DNA of 64,000 nucleotides. It comes from Ambrosia x helenae (taxonomy: Eukaryota > Streptophyta > Magnoliopsida > Asterales > Asteraceae). The stretch is taken from NCBI GenBank assembly GCA_030844895.1, contig CM061224.1, positions 75,276,567-75,340,566 of the forward strand. Reading direction: 5' to 3'. Of the stretch, positions 22,219-33,879 are shown in pieces. Below the pieces are notes generated by a model, which did no database searches, was not told the origin of the DNA, and worked only from the letters and a program-made list of their open reading frames with translations. Within the stretch, counting starts at the first letter, position 1. The number at the start of each line of letters is the position of its first letter. The position numbers and the translations under genes are program-made.

Positions 22219-22765
22219 TTTTTTTAGTAGCTAGGCATCATAAAATGCCGATTTTTTTTAAAACCAAGTTTACATCTGGATAATGGCAGAAGATGAACCT
22301 CCCTGCCTTGGGAAGGTACTATGCTCGAAAGCCTCGTCAGTGAGTTTGTGAGCCAGGTGAAAGATTTGTTAAATTTGGGGTAGGTGAGCTGTAGTAGTCA
22401 TGCCACGAATCTGAGGGACCAACCATTTTGGTATGAAGCTCGATCTGCTTGTAAGGTAGGTTAAGTAGAGTTATGCATATAGTAGCGAACTCATGTGGCG
22501 TGGTGGTGTAGCATACCTTACCAGATTTTCCTGGGGTAGACGCACACGAAAAGTCCGCCTCTGCCCTTTTCAGACCAGGGAAGTAGTCTAACCGTCCCCC
22601 TTCAATCCTGGTGAAGTTTTTGAGTCTTACAACCCACACAAACCTCGGGAGTACAGGCTGTTAGGTCGTTGTTGTGAGCAGTGGAGTATGTGCGTCCAAG
22701 AAATAAGAAGGTTCAATGGTGGAAATCAAGGGACAAGAATGAATTTGTAGAATGTACTTGCTTGC
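22219..22765 (-). other. Unassigned 3' segment of the poly(A)-ended insertion
   Basis: The minus strand contains a 100-codon open stretch (22337-22639) with TTTPHEFATICITLLNLPYK, then a 3' tail with AAAAAAAATCGGC and a terminal A run. No domain was recognised and no splice sites are convincing. It may be 3' untranslated sequence. Confidence 0.3.
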
Positions 22766-22846
22766 AATGTTGTAAAGGCTCCGACCACCTTATCGTTAAT
22801 CAGCGCGTTCAGTTCCGCCTAAGTCATGTTACCATTTCCTTGACCA
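22766..22846 (-). pseudogene. X element: start of gag, truncated
   Basis: The minus frame reads MT, stop, AELNALINDKVVGAFTTLQAS. It parallels the start of the X-type gag at 62056 (MTQAELNAMINERVVAALAAF). The rest of gag and all of pol are missing; the left edge of the X element lies near 22766. The stop replaces one residue of the N-terminus. Confidence 0.7.
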
Positions 22847-23103
22847 TATACCCTTCTAGCCATCGAGATTCTAGATGTACATTATACCCATGAGTAAAAC
22901 AAAATAGGCTCTTCATATATTTGTTCACACATAGTACACACAAACTAGAATATAAAGTAGATTTCAAATGCGAGAAAAAGCAAAACCAAAATTGATAAAC
23001 TAAAATCAATATCCTAAGATCCACAAAATACTTAGTCGACTACTCGGATTCGAAATCATAAAGGAAAATAATTTAATAAGTAAGTTCGAAATAAAACAAA
23101 TTT

Positions 23104-23715
23104 TCAATCGTCCTCACAATCCGTAGCCATATCGGACCCCTCGTCCTCATTCTCTACCTCGACCCTGAACTCGATTGGGTCATCCAGATTGGCTTCTTCA
23201 TCCGGCTCGTCATTTCCCACAAACGCTGCCTCAAGCGTTGCCTCAAGTTCTTCCACATATCGCTCATTCTCCTCCTCCATTTGCTCTTCCTCACGTTGAG
23301 CTAGAACTTCCAAGAGTCTATCACGAACGATGTTTAATTCCTATATGGTAGCAGTCAACTCTCGCTTTGCATCGGCCACTTCTTGCCTAGCTATGGCCAA
23401 GTCGACCATTGCCTGACCAAGCCTCCTTTTTATATGATGAAAACGATAGTCAGAGGTCTTTTGCCACCATTTGAAACGTTGAATATATGAGAAAACGGTA
23501 TCGAACTCAGTATGAAAATGTCTAACAATTCCTGTAATGGACCTCTCCCATGAGTCCAAAATGGGTGGTACCTTCTCATGCTCTCCACTACTGATCACCC
23601 ACGTACGTATCACATTGGGATACCATGTCCATGGACTAGTCTCCGGACCTAAACGTCGATGATTTGCCACGGGTTTAGTCCCGTTAGCGCATTCAGAAAT
23701 GTTTTCCTGCAACAT
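23104..23715 (-). pseudogene. X element: unrecognised reading frame upstream of gag
   Basis: One minus-strand frame of about 203 codons from ATG at 23715 to a stop at 23104, broken by a single in-frame stop at 23341-23343. The N-terminal half is Trp- and aromatic-rich (RRLGPETSPWTWYPN, FKWWQKTSDYRFHHIKRRLG); the middle is likely helical or coiled coil (VDLAIARQEVADAKREL, REEEQMEEENERYVEELEA); the C-terminus is very acidic and ends DMATDCEDD. It lies between the primer site (23842) and gag. The right-hand X copy keeps an acidic tail ending HGDD at the matching place (62255-62388). I do not recognise the protein; some plant gypsy lineages do carry an extra frame before gag. Confidence 0.6.
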
Positions 23716-23841
23716 GTTATGTAAGTACACCTATTCAAAAGTCTTAAATGTGCACTAATGTTGTGAGTGCAACTAATGCAACACTTATGCTATGATGATT
23801 ATAGACTAGAATGCAACATTCCTAGATCACTATAACCAATG

Positions 23842-23853
23842 CCTCGGATACCA
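23842..23853 (-). other. X element primer binding site
   Basis: GCCTCGGATACC on the plus strand, followed by AATC and the LTR start at 23857, reads GGTATCCGAGGC in element sense. It is the iMet site with one or two changes. Confidence 0.7.
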
Positions 23854-23856
23854 ATC

Positions 23857-24292
23857 TGTCACACCCTCAAATTTCCACTGCGGGGTTTATACTGCGAGGC
23901 GCGTGACATACGAGGATCCCATAGCCATAAGTCATAAGAACGACTCTAAATTCCCAAACCATTTAGTTATTTATTGAAAACCAAGTTTAAAAGTCAACCA
24001 AAAGTTTTAAGTAATTGCGGAAGCATAACCAAAACAGTTAAGTAAATCGTTACTGTGCAAAACAAACGCGCCCAAACAACCATAAATAAGTAAATGATAA
24101 AAATAGTTTAAAGTGTTCATTAACCCATGACACATATGATGCATGACCTACTCGTGTTCCAATCTAGTGACCTGCAAAAGCATGCTAGCGTGTGTCAACA
24201 TAAAGTTGGTGAGTTCACAAAGCAAAGTAAATGAGTAAGTAAATGAAGTAGGTTTCCAAAACCACGTAACCGCTAATTGATCACATGTCAGG
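23857..24292 (-). mobile_element. X element 5' LTR, first segment
   Basis: It starts TGTCACACCCTCAAATTTCC and ACTGCGGGG, the X-family LTR edge also seen at 33880 and 50261. It is cut at 24292 by family-Y sequence and resumes at about 30546. The U5-like module block GTTGGTGAGTTCAC is at 24206-24218. Confidence 0.8.
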
Positions 24293-27200
24293 TGTGACAT
24301 CTGCATGTTTCCTTGACTTTATCGTATTTACATTCATAGTCCTCATCCTTTCATTTTGAATTTTAATAAAAAGTTAAACTTTCTAAATCGTTATATCTTT
24401 GTTAATCGTAAACGTGCAATGGGTCGAAATTTAAATATGTCGAATTTTAACGTTTAATTGAATCTTATCATTTTACTTTTAATTGTGATTATTTTTTTTA
24501 TGTATACACTTTTTTATATTCGAATGCGAATAAACATAAAGAAGGAACTTAGAAAACGCTAAAGTTTTTGTTGGGGTGTTTTAAACATAAAATATTATTT
24601 TTGGGTCAAATCTTGTATATTTAGTCTTATTTATGCTTAATTAGACATAATAAATCATTAAATTATATAAATTATAAAAATCTGTTTTATAAATAATTTT
24701 TTTCTTATAAAACAGAAATATTCTTGAGTTGGAAAACCATAAGTTTAGTTAATAGAATGAACTAAAATCTTTGAATAAATTACCTGGAATATTTTTATTT
24801 AAAATATTCAAATAGTAATAATTATTTTCTTAGTCATATATTTATCATAAATCATGATATATTTCTTGAATTCAAAATTAATATTAAATTCGAGTTATCG
24901 TAAAAAAAATTCATATTCCCTACATAAGTCTAGCAAACCCTAATGCATTAGATTCTAGATGCCTTACTTTTTAAGTCATTTCCCTCATTAGTATTCTTAT
25001 ACGTATAGGTTGAGTTCTTTGGAATTTCAAATTTTATTTTTTGACGAGCTTTATTGGATTTATCGCTTAGCAAAACTGTGAGTATACTTATCCCCTTTTT
25101 CATGTTCACACTTTTGGGATGATTCATGTACACATATTAAACGTACACGTGCACTTATTCATAAACATTTTACATACAATTCATATCCGTGTTGTGCTTG
25201 AATTCCTGTGCTTTATGCTTAAACATAAACATTGTATACTTGCAAACATTACAAAATCATTAACTTAGCTAGCCGAACTTAACAATGGATAGCGCTATTT
25301 GGATTGACAAACCGCCAATCTTTGTCACATAAGAGGTTTGATTTTGACTCGTATTGTGTACTTACGTGTTTTAAATATTTACCTTGAATGAGATATGACA
25401 CATGAATTGTAGATCTTATTCTTTAACTAATTTATACATATACAAACCAAGTATGCTCACCAACATTATTTATGTTGACAAAATTATTTTCGTACATGTT
25501 TCAGGTTGATTGTTGAGATATTTCATGTAAGACATGTGGACTTAGTAAAGACTTAATCAAGACAACGTTTGGAATAATATTTATATTTGATGATATCTGT
25601 AATTGTAATTTGACATATTGTATAAAATATTTACACTTTAGTACCATGAGCTTTTGAACAATCGTCACTACGTGACACCTCGATGTTTCCGCCATCGGTT
25701 GTGGTGTTACAGATTGGTATCAGAGCCGTGGTTATAGAGAATTAGGTTATTAGTAAAAGACCTAGGCTATAACTCGGAACCTATACTTGACCTTTTATTT
25801 ATTTGGTTATTTGCTCCACTGAGAACCTAGAAGGGTGGATGCTTGTACACTGGGTTTTCTGGCATAGGCAAAGCATATCGCATAAATCCGAATCAACCGA
25901 CGGACCTGTTGTGCTTACCTGGGAATTCCTGGAGTGAGTGTCCACTTATAAGCTAAAGCACGTCTTCATTAATCTCCAGTTGAGTTCGATTCCTTGAACA
26001 GTCAAAATTTTTGTTGGATCTTATGACTAACAGGAACAATCCAATGTTTTATGTTCCATCGTTGATCTCTAGTTTTCATAATGAACTGCTTTATACATTA
26101 TACCCCATGATTTTCATGTTACAATTTATAATTATATTTAAGTTCTAGTTTACGTAATAATTGAATGTATAATTTCCTATTCCAAGTATTTTTGTAACAT
26201 ATGATTCCTCTGCATCAGATTCTTGAAAAATACTATACCGACGTCTCATAACCTTTGTTGTTATTACTTTTTGCTACATTTCCCCTCCAATGATTATTCA
26301 TGGTTGTTTAGTGATTTTTGTCACAATACTTAGTCAAACCAATTGTGAACCCAAAACTCGTGATTCTTTATGATCGCTTTTGTGATGTTCTTCCATGATG
26401 ACATAAAAGTATACTCATTTGGTCTAGTGAATGTGCCAATATCACAAAAGTTTATAATCGTTTGTGCTTTTCTTGTACTTTCAAATTCTTTTCATTTACT
26501 TTTTCATAGGAGGCTTAGTTGATATCCTAAAGGAGTTAACCCATCACCATTACTATCCTAAACATATTTCTATCAAAATCCTTAACCTAGTGTCTGTCAC
26601 ATAAAGTTTTGGGATGTCCTGATCAACCATTGCAAAGAAAACTCATCTATTTAACCAAAACTTATACACACACACACACACACATATTTCCCATACTCAT
26701 TGCACCACTACGACAACCCTCTATACAAACAACCTTCCATATCTCATTATTATATCCCAAGGGCACAACACCTCACTATCCAATATTGGAAGGATTTTCT
26801 CGCTCATCCAGTACACACTTTTTGCAACCATAGTACACTATACCTTATCTCAAAAAGGATGCCTTGACCATTTCAATATTAGTCTTATCAAATACTTTAT
26901 CAACACATGATTTCTTCAAACTACCCACCATTAAGGATTTGTGGTAATAAATATTTTGAAATTACTCACGTCTAACTTGTAGTTTGGAATTTGTCAAACA
27001 TTTCGCATTTAAAGTAAACAAATAATAATTTTCAATAAATGAAATGGGGTTTACAAAACTGACAAAAAAAATTAATATACAAGAATTTTCTTTAAAAAAA
27101 TTTTTTATCAGGGCACCTGGGATCGTCCTTAATATTATCCAAACAACCCTTTCCAGCACGTTCCAAGTAAAAGTCTGCAAGGGAACCAAAAGACATGAGT

Positions 27201-28371
27201 CTTGTTGGTCAATTAGGGAGCAGCCTCATCACCTAGATATCAACGCGGAGTGATTTCATTTAACACATTCGTCTTATTTTTCCATTTTTTTTCTTCTTTT
27301 GTATGGATTTTAGTTCTGTATTTGAGGTGTTTTAGTTTCAACTTTAATGTCAATAATACATGTTAATCATGTGTTTTCTTATAATTAATGGAAGTTGTAG
27401 CCCGTGACATGTAATGCATGAGTCTCTTGTAACATGAAATATTTTTTTTCTAACGCTATTCAAAATCTGAAATCCGAATTCAAAATAATTAACATAGTCA
27501 TTTATGATGTTTGAAATCAAGGAATTTTCTTAAAACCTACATATTTGATTTATTTTGTGATTTAGACATTTTCATGGAGACCTGGAAATTGGAACTTCAC
27601 ATTAATTCGATCTTTGATCATAACACTTTCCACACTCACATATTTTCTTAAATCGAAATTATTAGACAAGATCAATTTGTTCTTTATATTCATAGATGGA
27701 AATTCTTAACATGATATCGTTTCATCAGGATGTTACATAAGTGTTGATCTAGATTGCAAGTTGTTTGTTATCTTTGCACGAATTCTGTATGCCTTAGTCT
27801 TCCTGTCATAACTAGAACTTACGTGAATCTTGATTACACATAAACAACCTATATGTCTATTTGTGTTACGATCTTCATACACCTATAAATGAATATTATA
27901 GTTAGTTTGATACAATATTGTGTTCCGTGATTACATATGCCTTGTTGATACCTTATACGTGATGTGTGAACAATAATTATATGATTTACTTTTGAGAAAT
28001 CATAATACCTATGTATTCGTGGATTCATATATCGTTAACAAGATAGGCTATTCATATCTGTGAACTAAACATGTGTAAGTTTCTCTATGCGCAAACATTT
28101 GGACTATGGACACTTGATACACCTAACGACATAGAGAATCGACGAACTAAACTAGTGTTCATATTAGAGTTGAGGTGTGAAAGTATTTCTTTCACTCATG
28201 ACTTAATGAACCAAGTTAGTGTTCGTGCTCGTGTTGACGTGTTAAGTATTCTTTTAACAAGGAAGCTTAGGAGGAAAACTAGTTCTCAGGTTGGAATGTG
28301 TTTTCGACTTGAAGGAAACTAAGCATATGCTTACCCTGTCACAGTGTGTCCCTAGTGTCTTGTAGTCTAAC
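24293..28371 (+). mobile_element. Family-Y non-autonomous LTR element, old copy a
   Basis: LTR at 24293-25711 (TGTGACATCTGC...GGTGGTGTTACA), then GA and a perfect primer site (25715-25726). The internal sequence to 28371 has no coding capacity beyond chance frames. Its first 300 bp resemble the internal start of the intact element at 41535 (GCCGTGGTTATAGAGAATTAGG and CTTACCTGGGAATTCC regions). An (AC)n run is at 26668-26684. No matching 3' LTR pair or TSD could be established; the LTR at 28372 is too different to be a young partner. Confidence 0.65.
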
Positions 28372-30545
28372 TGTGACATCTGTCACCCTCGTGTTTCATC
28401 TAATTGACAATAATAGTCCTTCAAATATTTCCATTATAGTCCCTGTAAGTTTCGTCGTTTTCAAATTTAATGTTTAGAGCAAACTAAGAATTTATCATTT
28501 ATATTTATTATGGATCAAGTATAAGTTTTAATCAAATGCGTATGTTGAAACGTATTTGTAAAAGATTCTATAAAAAAAATTCAAGTTTTATAAAGTTTTA
28601 AAAACTTTTAAGTTAAGTTAGTTAACCAAGTTAACTTTTTATAAAGGAAAAACTAGCAAATTCATTATATAACTAACTAAGTTTAAGTTGAGGGATCTTT
28701 TCTGCTTATTATCAATAGTTTCAAAACTAAAATCCCTCCCTTCCTTTGTCCCTCACGTATTTCTGGTCAGGCAAACTCACCGGATCCGGCCAAACTCCGG
28801 CGAGGAGTTTTAAGTTGTTTTAACGCACGTTAACGCCCTTAGTCGGATCCCAAACGTTTCACCTTAATAGTACAACCGTTCCAAGTATTTATTTATCATT
28901 AAACGTGTTAATTCAGTTTTAAATGCAAATAAATGGAGAAAAGTTATCAGAAAATTATTTTCATTGATTTACATCAGGAAGTGTTCATTTTCTATAAAAA
29001 TAATACTTTTGGATCACATCTTATATGTTTAGTCTTATTTATGTTTAATTAGACATAATTAGTCGTTTATTTATTTATACTATTTAACATCTATTTTATA
29101 AATACTTTTCTTATAAAATAGAAATATTCTTATGTTTGAAAATTATAATTCTCATTTGTTGGATCATTGAATAACTCATAATTATTTATTCAAATATTTA
29201 TTATTATTGTATTAATTTTCAATAATTTAGTTAAAGTAAATAACTAAATTAATTTGTCTTAACTATTCAAAACATATTTTTATCTAAATATTCAATGGGT
29301 AATAATTATATTACCTAAACCATATTTACAAACTTTGTTATATTATTTTTTATATACAACTTTTATATTGATTCAAATTATCATAAAAACTCTAATTTCT
29401 CAAATCGACTTAGCAAACCTTAATGCCTTAGAACCCTATATACCTTAAAATTTTTAGAGAGTTCCTTATTAGTAATCTTGTACCTTATAGGTTGAATTCC
29501 TCGGAATTCCCATTACTTAGCTCACGACCGCTTAAGTTGGATTTTGATCGCTTACGCAAACTGTGAGTATATCTTTCCCCTTTTTACTGTTTTACTATTT
29601 TGAGGTGACACATATACCATTATTATTAAACTTAGGTATAATCTTTAAAAAGCAATGTGCTCCTTGATATGTTTTGTTTGAACTGTATGAATGATTTGTC
29701 AAAGTCATTAACCTTTGGGCTGCACCTAACAATGAGTAGTACTACGAATTATATCCCTTGATTGACTTACGTGAACGATTTAAGTCCTTGGTCATTGTTA
29801 TGGTTTTTTTATTGAACAATGTATGAACGCTTGTTGAACAATGTGAGGCTTGATTTTGACCCTTATACATATTACAAATATCATAGCACATTAATTTGCA
29901 AATTACTGTTTGAACAAAATGGGTATGCTCACCAATACATTTTGTATTGACAAAATTATTTTCGTACATTTTTCAGGTTGTTCTGAGACCACTTTTAAGC
30001 TTTTAGAACTTAGACTTCGATTTGAGATTTACTGTATTTCAGTTTAGATTGTTAGTTTTTAATCATTGTATTTTTGTATCTCATTTCAATGTAATAACCT
30101 ATTCAATCAAGGTATCAATATTTACACTTTAGTACCATGAGCTATTGAGCAATCGTCACTACGTGACACCTCGATGTTTCCGCCATCGGTTGGGGTATTA
30201 CAGATTGGTATCAAAGCCATGGTTATAGGGAATTAGGTTATTAGAATGCCTTTTAGCCTAGTTTATAACTAAGCTTACATTCACGAGTCCTCTCGTGTAT
30301 ATTTCTCTTTATTCTTATATTTTCTTTCAAGATATTTTTGCTATGATTCTTTCTCGTTATTCTTTCGGTGTTTTGTTTGGAGAAGAAGACACTTGTATTT
30401 CACAAACGAAACGATATCACCAAGTTAGGAGTGACATCCATACCTTGGTAGATAGTTTCACTCCTTTATACACTTTTGGAAAAGAAGTATAAGGAGGGTA
30501 AAGTGGTGATTTTATTAATTTATAATTTGGGAAAAATACGTGATG
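28372..30545 (+). mobile_element. Family-Y non-autonomous LTR element, old copy b
   Basis: LTR at 28372-30202 (TGTGACATCTGTCACC...GGGGTATTACA), followed by GAT and the mutated primer site TGGTATCAAAGC (30206-30217). About 340 bp of internal sequence follows before X-type LTR sequence resumes. It shares long stretches with copy a (TTAGTCTTATTTATG and TTAATTAGACATAAT, TTCTTATAAAA-AGAAATATTCTT). It may be a 3' LTR of an older composite or a separate insertion; the presence of a primer site after it argues for the latter. Confidence 0.6.
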
Positions 30546-32874
30546 TTACAGAACTGCTATGCTACGAGCTATCGCAACAGTGAGCAAAGTGCCTTGCATC
30601 ATTGCCTATCCACAATGATAATAAATGTTAAGTTATAGTTCAACCCATGCTCCCAGCACGATGTGAGGTTTGTGAAACCTAATAGCGCTATCAACTAATA
30701 ACCCGCTTGCCAACCCGGCAATTTATTTGGTATAGAGAAGGACTTCAATGATAGTGTTGGTTTAGTTCATCAAGGACCAGAACACGAATTAGTAAAATCC
30801 GATTCACCCCGTGAACCAAAGCACCCAAACCGGGATGTATAAGTAGTCCCAAACCGGACTATGAATAAGTAGTCCCGAACTGGACTAGAAAAATTAGTCC
30901 CAAATCGGACTAGAAAAAGTTTAGAAAGTTGTTTCACACCCAAGACGCGTGCTTTTGAGAAAAGAGTAGTGAAACTCACATTAGGTTGTGTTGAGTGCTA
31001 AATCCAAATCCAAATAAGAAATAGAGACTCACTACTAACTCCCTATTATATGTGTCACTATGTGAGTAAATGTGTATACACGATACACCATATAACTCTT
31101 TTGTCCATGACTTTAGTTTATGTGAAAACGTTTAAGTGACACATATCATAACTACATGCACAAGTAGACCTTATGAACCCGTTGGTGAACGTTATGTTAA
31201 TTATCAATCATACGCGCCATTTATATCTCATATAAGTGTGCATGAAAGATCAAGTCAAAACCATGTCATATAAGACTTCAAATAAGCACATATGCACATA
31301 TGTCACAATATGTGTTTTTAGGATAAATTATGCACTACAGAAACGATTTTATTAAAAATACCTAAACAACAAATTAGACTCCCAAACTTTTGCTGAGTAT
31401 TTCTTGGAGCCCAATAGTCATTCCACTCTTTCTATTTCGCATCTCAACCTTGTTGAAAAAATATGAAAAATTAAATACTATGACTAGGTTCTGAAAACTT
31501 TCACACCAGGTCAGTTTACGATAAAAATTCTCAAAAATTGTGTATTCATTCAAACGGGGTGAATCCACTTGGAAAAGCCCAATTATTCCCATATCAACCT
31601 ACTGACCAAATTTCACAACCTAATTCTTTAAAAAAACTCAAGTTATAGCCGATTAAAGTTGACCCAAGTTTCTAATCCGGAAATCAGTTTAGACCTTTAT
31701 TAGAATAAAATTCCAAAAACATATCAAAAGACAACCAATCTGCATGATTTTACCCATTCCAGAACCCTAAGACCATGTAAGACACGCACATACCAAGAAT
31801 TGATGAAACTTAATAATTTAAAGTCAAGTTACAGAGCCTACAATTCGACATACACATTCTGTCCAGATTTTAAACATGCCATCTTCTCAACTATTTCAAA
31901 CCCTAGGTGTATATTATCAATCAAGAACCTCAAATAATCACCTACAAGATTATTTCGACAATCACCATGAATACAATCACCTACAAACCCTAGACATTCA
32001 ACAATTAACAACATACACTAACATGCAAACATAATCATATAATCATCATGAAACCTTATGTTTAACATGTTAATCTTTTAAAAACTCATGTTTTAATATT
32101 TATAACTTTGTTTCAGATCTGGACAAACCACATTATGGTGTTTAAACATAACCAAGAAAGGTTAAAACACAAGGGTTTAAGACAATATACCTAAAGCACT
32201 TCACAATCAAGAACCGAACACCTTCTAATCTTTCTGGATGATGTTCTTGAGCCTTAGCAGGTGTTAGAGGGTTTTATGTTTCGTAAGGGGGCTGTTATGG
32301 ACGATTGGGGTTGAGGTTATGAGGTGCATGGGGCTTAAGGTTGCTTAAATAGGTGCTTTAAGTCGGTTTCACCCGCTGGGCCCGCCGAACGGCTGTTCAG
32401 CACAAGTGAACGGCCGTTCACTTTGCCTTGGCCCGTTTCGGGCGGCCCAGTCCAGTGTATTGCATGTTTTCTTCGATGTTTTTATTATTTTGGACCATAC
32501 CAAGCGTAACCCCATGGATTTAGACCCCAATCATCCTAACGGTTCATTGATTACGATTTTGATAACACGTTTGGTTTAAATACACGTAATCACATAACAA
32601 TTTACACATAGATTCACAAAAACATGTAATCGCAATTAATATCAAACAATTAATTCACGATTATCTATTTTCTCAATTCACCAACGTTCAGGGTTAGATA
32701 CTCATATACGTGGTTCGGTAATTCCCCGAATTACCTCTGTTATGCAGTTACTAGTCTATAACTGTGCAACGTGTGACTCACCTAACTAACCCTAGTTAAG
32801 TAACATGTTGTGAATGTAAGTAAAGTAAACTAGAGTTTAGTTAAAGTAGGAACCTGAAAATGCAGGGTGTCACA
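30546..32874 (-). mobile_element. X element 5' LTR, second segment
   Basis: Resumes the LTR begun at 23857 (GAACTGCTATG..., AATAGCGCTATCAAC at 30681-30695, GTAGTGAAACTCAC at 30966-30979) and ends GGTGTCACA at 32874. A minus-sense TATA-like CCTATTTAAGC lies at about 32344-32354, with GAACGGCCGTTC-type palindromes at 32387-32423. Confidence 0.8.
32387..32423 (-). promoter_or_regulatory. Palindrome pair upstream of the X LTR TATA-like box
   Basis: AAGTGAACGGCCGTTCACTT (32404-32423) is a perfect 20-bp palindrome. A second unit, GAACGGCTGTTC (32387-32398), is the same core with one C-to-T change. Both are within 80 bp upstream, in element sense, of CCTATTTAAGC. Confidence 0.7.
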
Positions 32875-33093
32875 TGCTTGCCCACCGCCCAGCCAAACAC
32901 AAGGATATCCACAGGAGGTAGGGTAGATCTCCCCTCTCGCGGATCAGTCAGAAAGTTAACAGGTGCTTCTTTCTTAGACGAGATTCCAGCGCGTCTAAGA
33001 ACATCCCATAAAACATCCCTAACCCAATCATGATGATACTTGAACCCTAGTAATTCCTTACAGTAAAGGGCGTGTTTGCCAAATCTATCCAAA
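32875..33093 (-). pseudogene. Fragment of a conserved plant protein, unidentified
   Basis: The frame reads DRFGKHALYC, then FKYHHDWVRDVLWDVLRRAG, KKEAPVNFLTDP, STLPPVDILVFGWAVGKHA and is cut by the X LTR. From memory this pattern (H-C, RH-VRD, KEAP-FL, P-D-L-F-W) recurs in multi-copy plant proteins annotated as hypothetical or RT-associated. The fragment starts within a protein, ends at the insertion, and lies at the 5' side of the poly(A)-ended unit, as expected for a 5'-truncated retrocopy. Confidence 0.5.
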
Positions 33094-33110
33094 CATGTTT
33101 TTTCTAAGGT

Positions 33111-33879
33111 GTGTTGTAAAAATGTTGCTTTATCTAATATTTGGCATGCTAGGTTTGGGCCTCCCTCTAGTCATGTGTTTAAACTTTAAAAGTTTTTTGT
33201 GACTCGAAGTCTGATAATAGACATGAGCCCGATGAAGTTTGCCATAAGGCTAAATAACACAAGATACTTTTTTCCCATTAAGTGATCATAAGAGTTCTCA
33301 TATTTGTCAACTTGTGCATTTAGATGTGTAGGACCCTTATAGAGTTGCTGATAGGGATGGTCATAGATAATTCTTGACCATTGTTGATGATTTCTCAAGG
33401 GTTATGTGGGTGTGTCTGATGAAACAAAAATCAGAAGTGGTTAAAAACATTAAAGAGTTTTTCTATTTAATACAAACTCATTTTAAAGAACATGTCAAAG
33501 TTTTTAGAAGTGACAATGTTTTGAAGTTTCTAAATAGTCAAATGAATCTGTTTTGCAAAAAAAAAAGGGAGTAGTTCATCAGACCACTTGTGCATACACT
33601 CCCCAACAAAATAGGGTTGCTGAGAGAAAACATAGGCACCTGTTGAATGTTGCTAGGGCCTTGTTATTTCAAAGCAATGTTCCTGTTAGGTTTTGGACTG
33701 ATTGTGTGCTTACTGCATTTTATTTGATTAATAGGACCCCTTCATTTGTGCTAAATGGGAAGACACCTTATGAGCTTATGTTTAAATTTGAACCATTCCT
33801 TGATCATCTTAAGGTGTTTGGTTGTCTGTGTTTTGCTACTATTTTAAATGGGTCAAATAAATTAGATAGTAGGGCTTAA
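33111..33879 (+). pseudogene. Copia GAG-pre-integrase and integrase core
   Basis: IWHARFGPPSSHVFKL is the pre-integrase zinc-finger start. A degraded stretch follows (33180-33370), then TIVDDFSRVMWVCLMKQKS (first catalytic Asp region), VFRSDN (second Asp; the usual following Gly and Glu are lost), YTPQQNRVAERKHRHLL (catalytic Glu) and the C-terminal LIKVFGCLCFA-like motif (HLKVFGCLCFA). It ends at the second solo LTR (TSD CTTAA, 33875-33879). Multiple frameshifts are present. Confidence 0.82.

Larger units (their letters stand above)
22219..33101 (-). mobile_element. Poly(A)-ended insertion (LINE or retrocopy type) containing nested LTR elements
   Basis: The insertion is bounded by a 9-bp TSD and ends on the minus strand with CTACTAAAAAAA. 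Its own material appears to be the gene-like fragment at 32875-33093 (5' side) and unassigned sequence at 22219-22765 (3' side), which includes an open frame at 22337-22639 that I do not recognise. Between them lie an X-type gypsy fragment and Y-type elements. The reading is a LINE or LINE-mobilised retrocopy in which X later inserted. The relation of the two outer segments to each other is inferred from position only. Confidence 0.5.

Noticed and set aside
24293..30202. Reading 24293-30202 as one complete Y element with two LTRs
   Set aside because: The two LTRs are too different by eye, there is no polypurine tract before 28372, a primer site follows the second LTR, and no TSD was found. 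Two separate old copies fit better.
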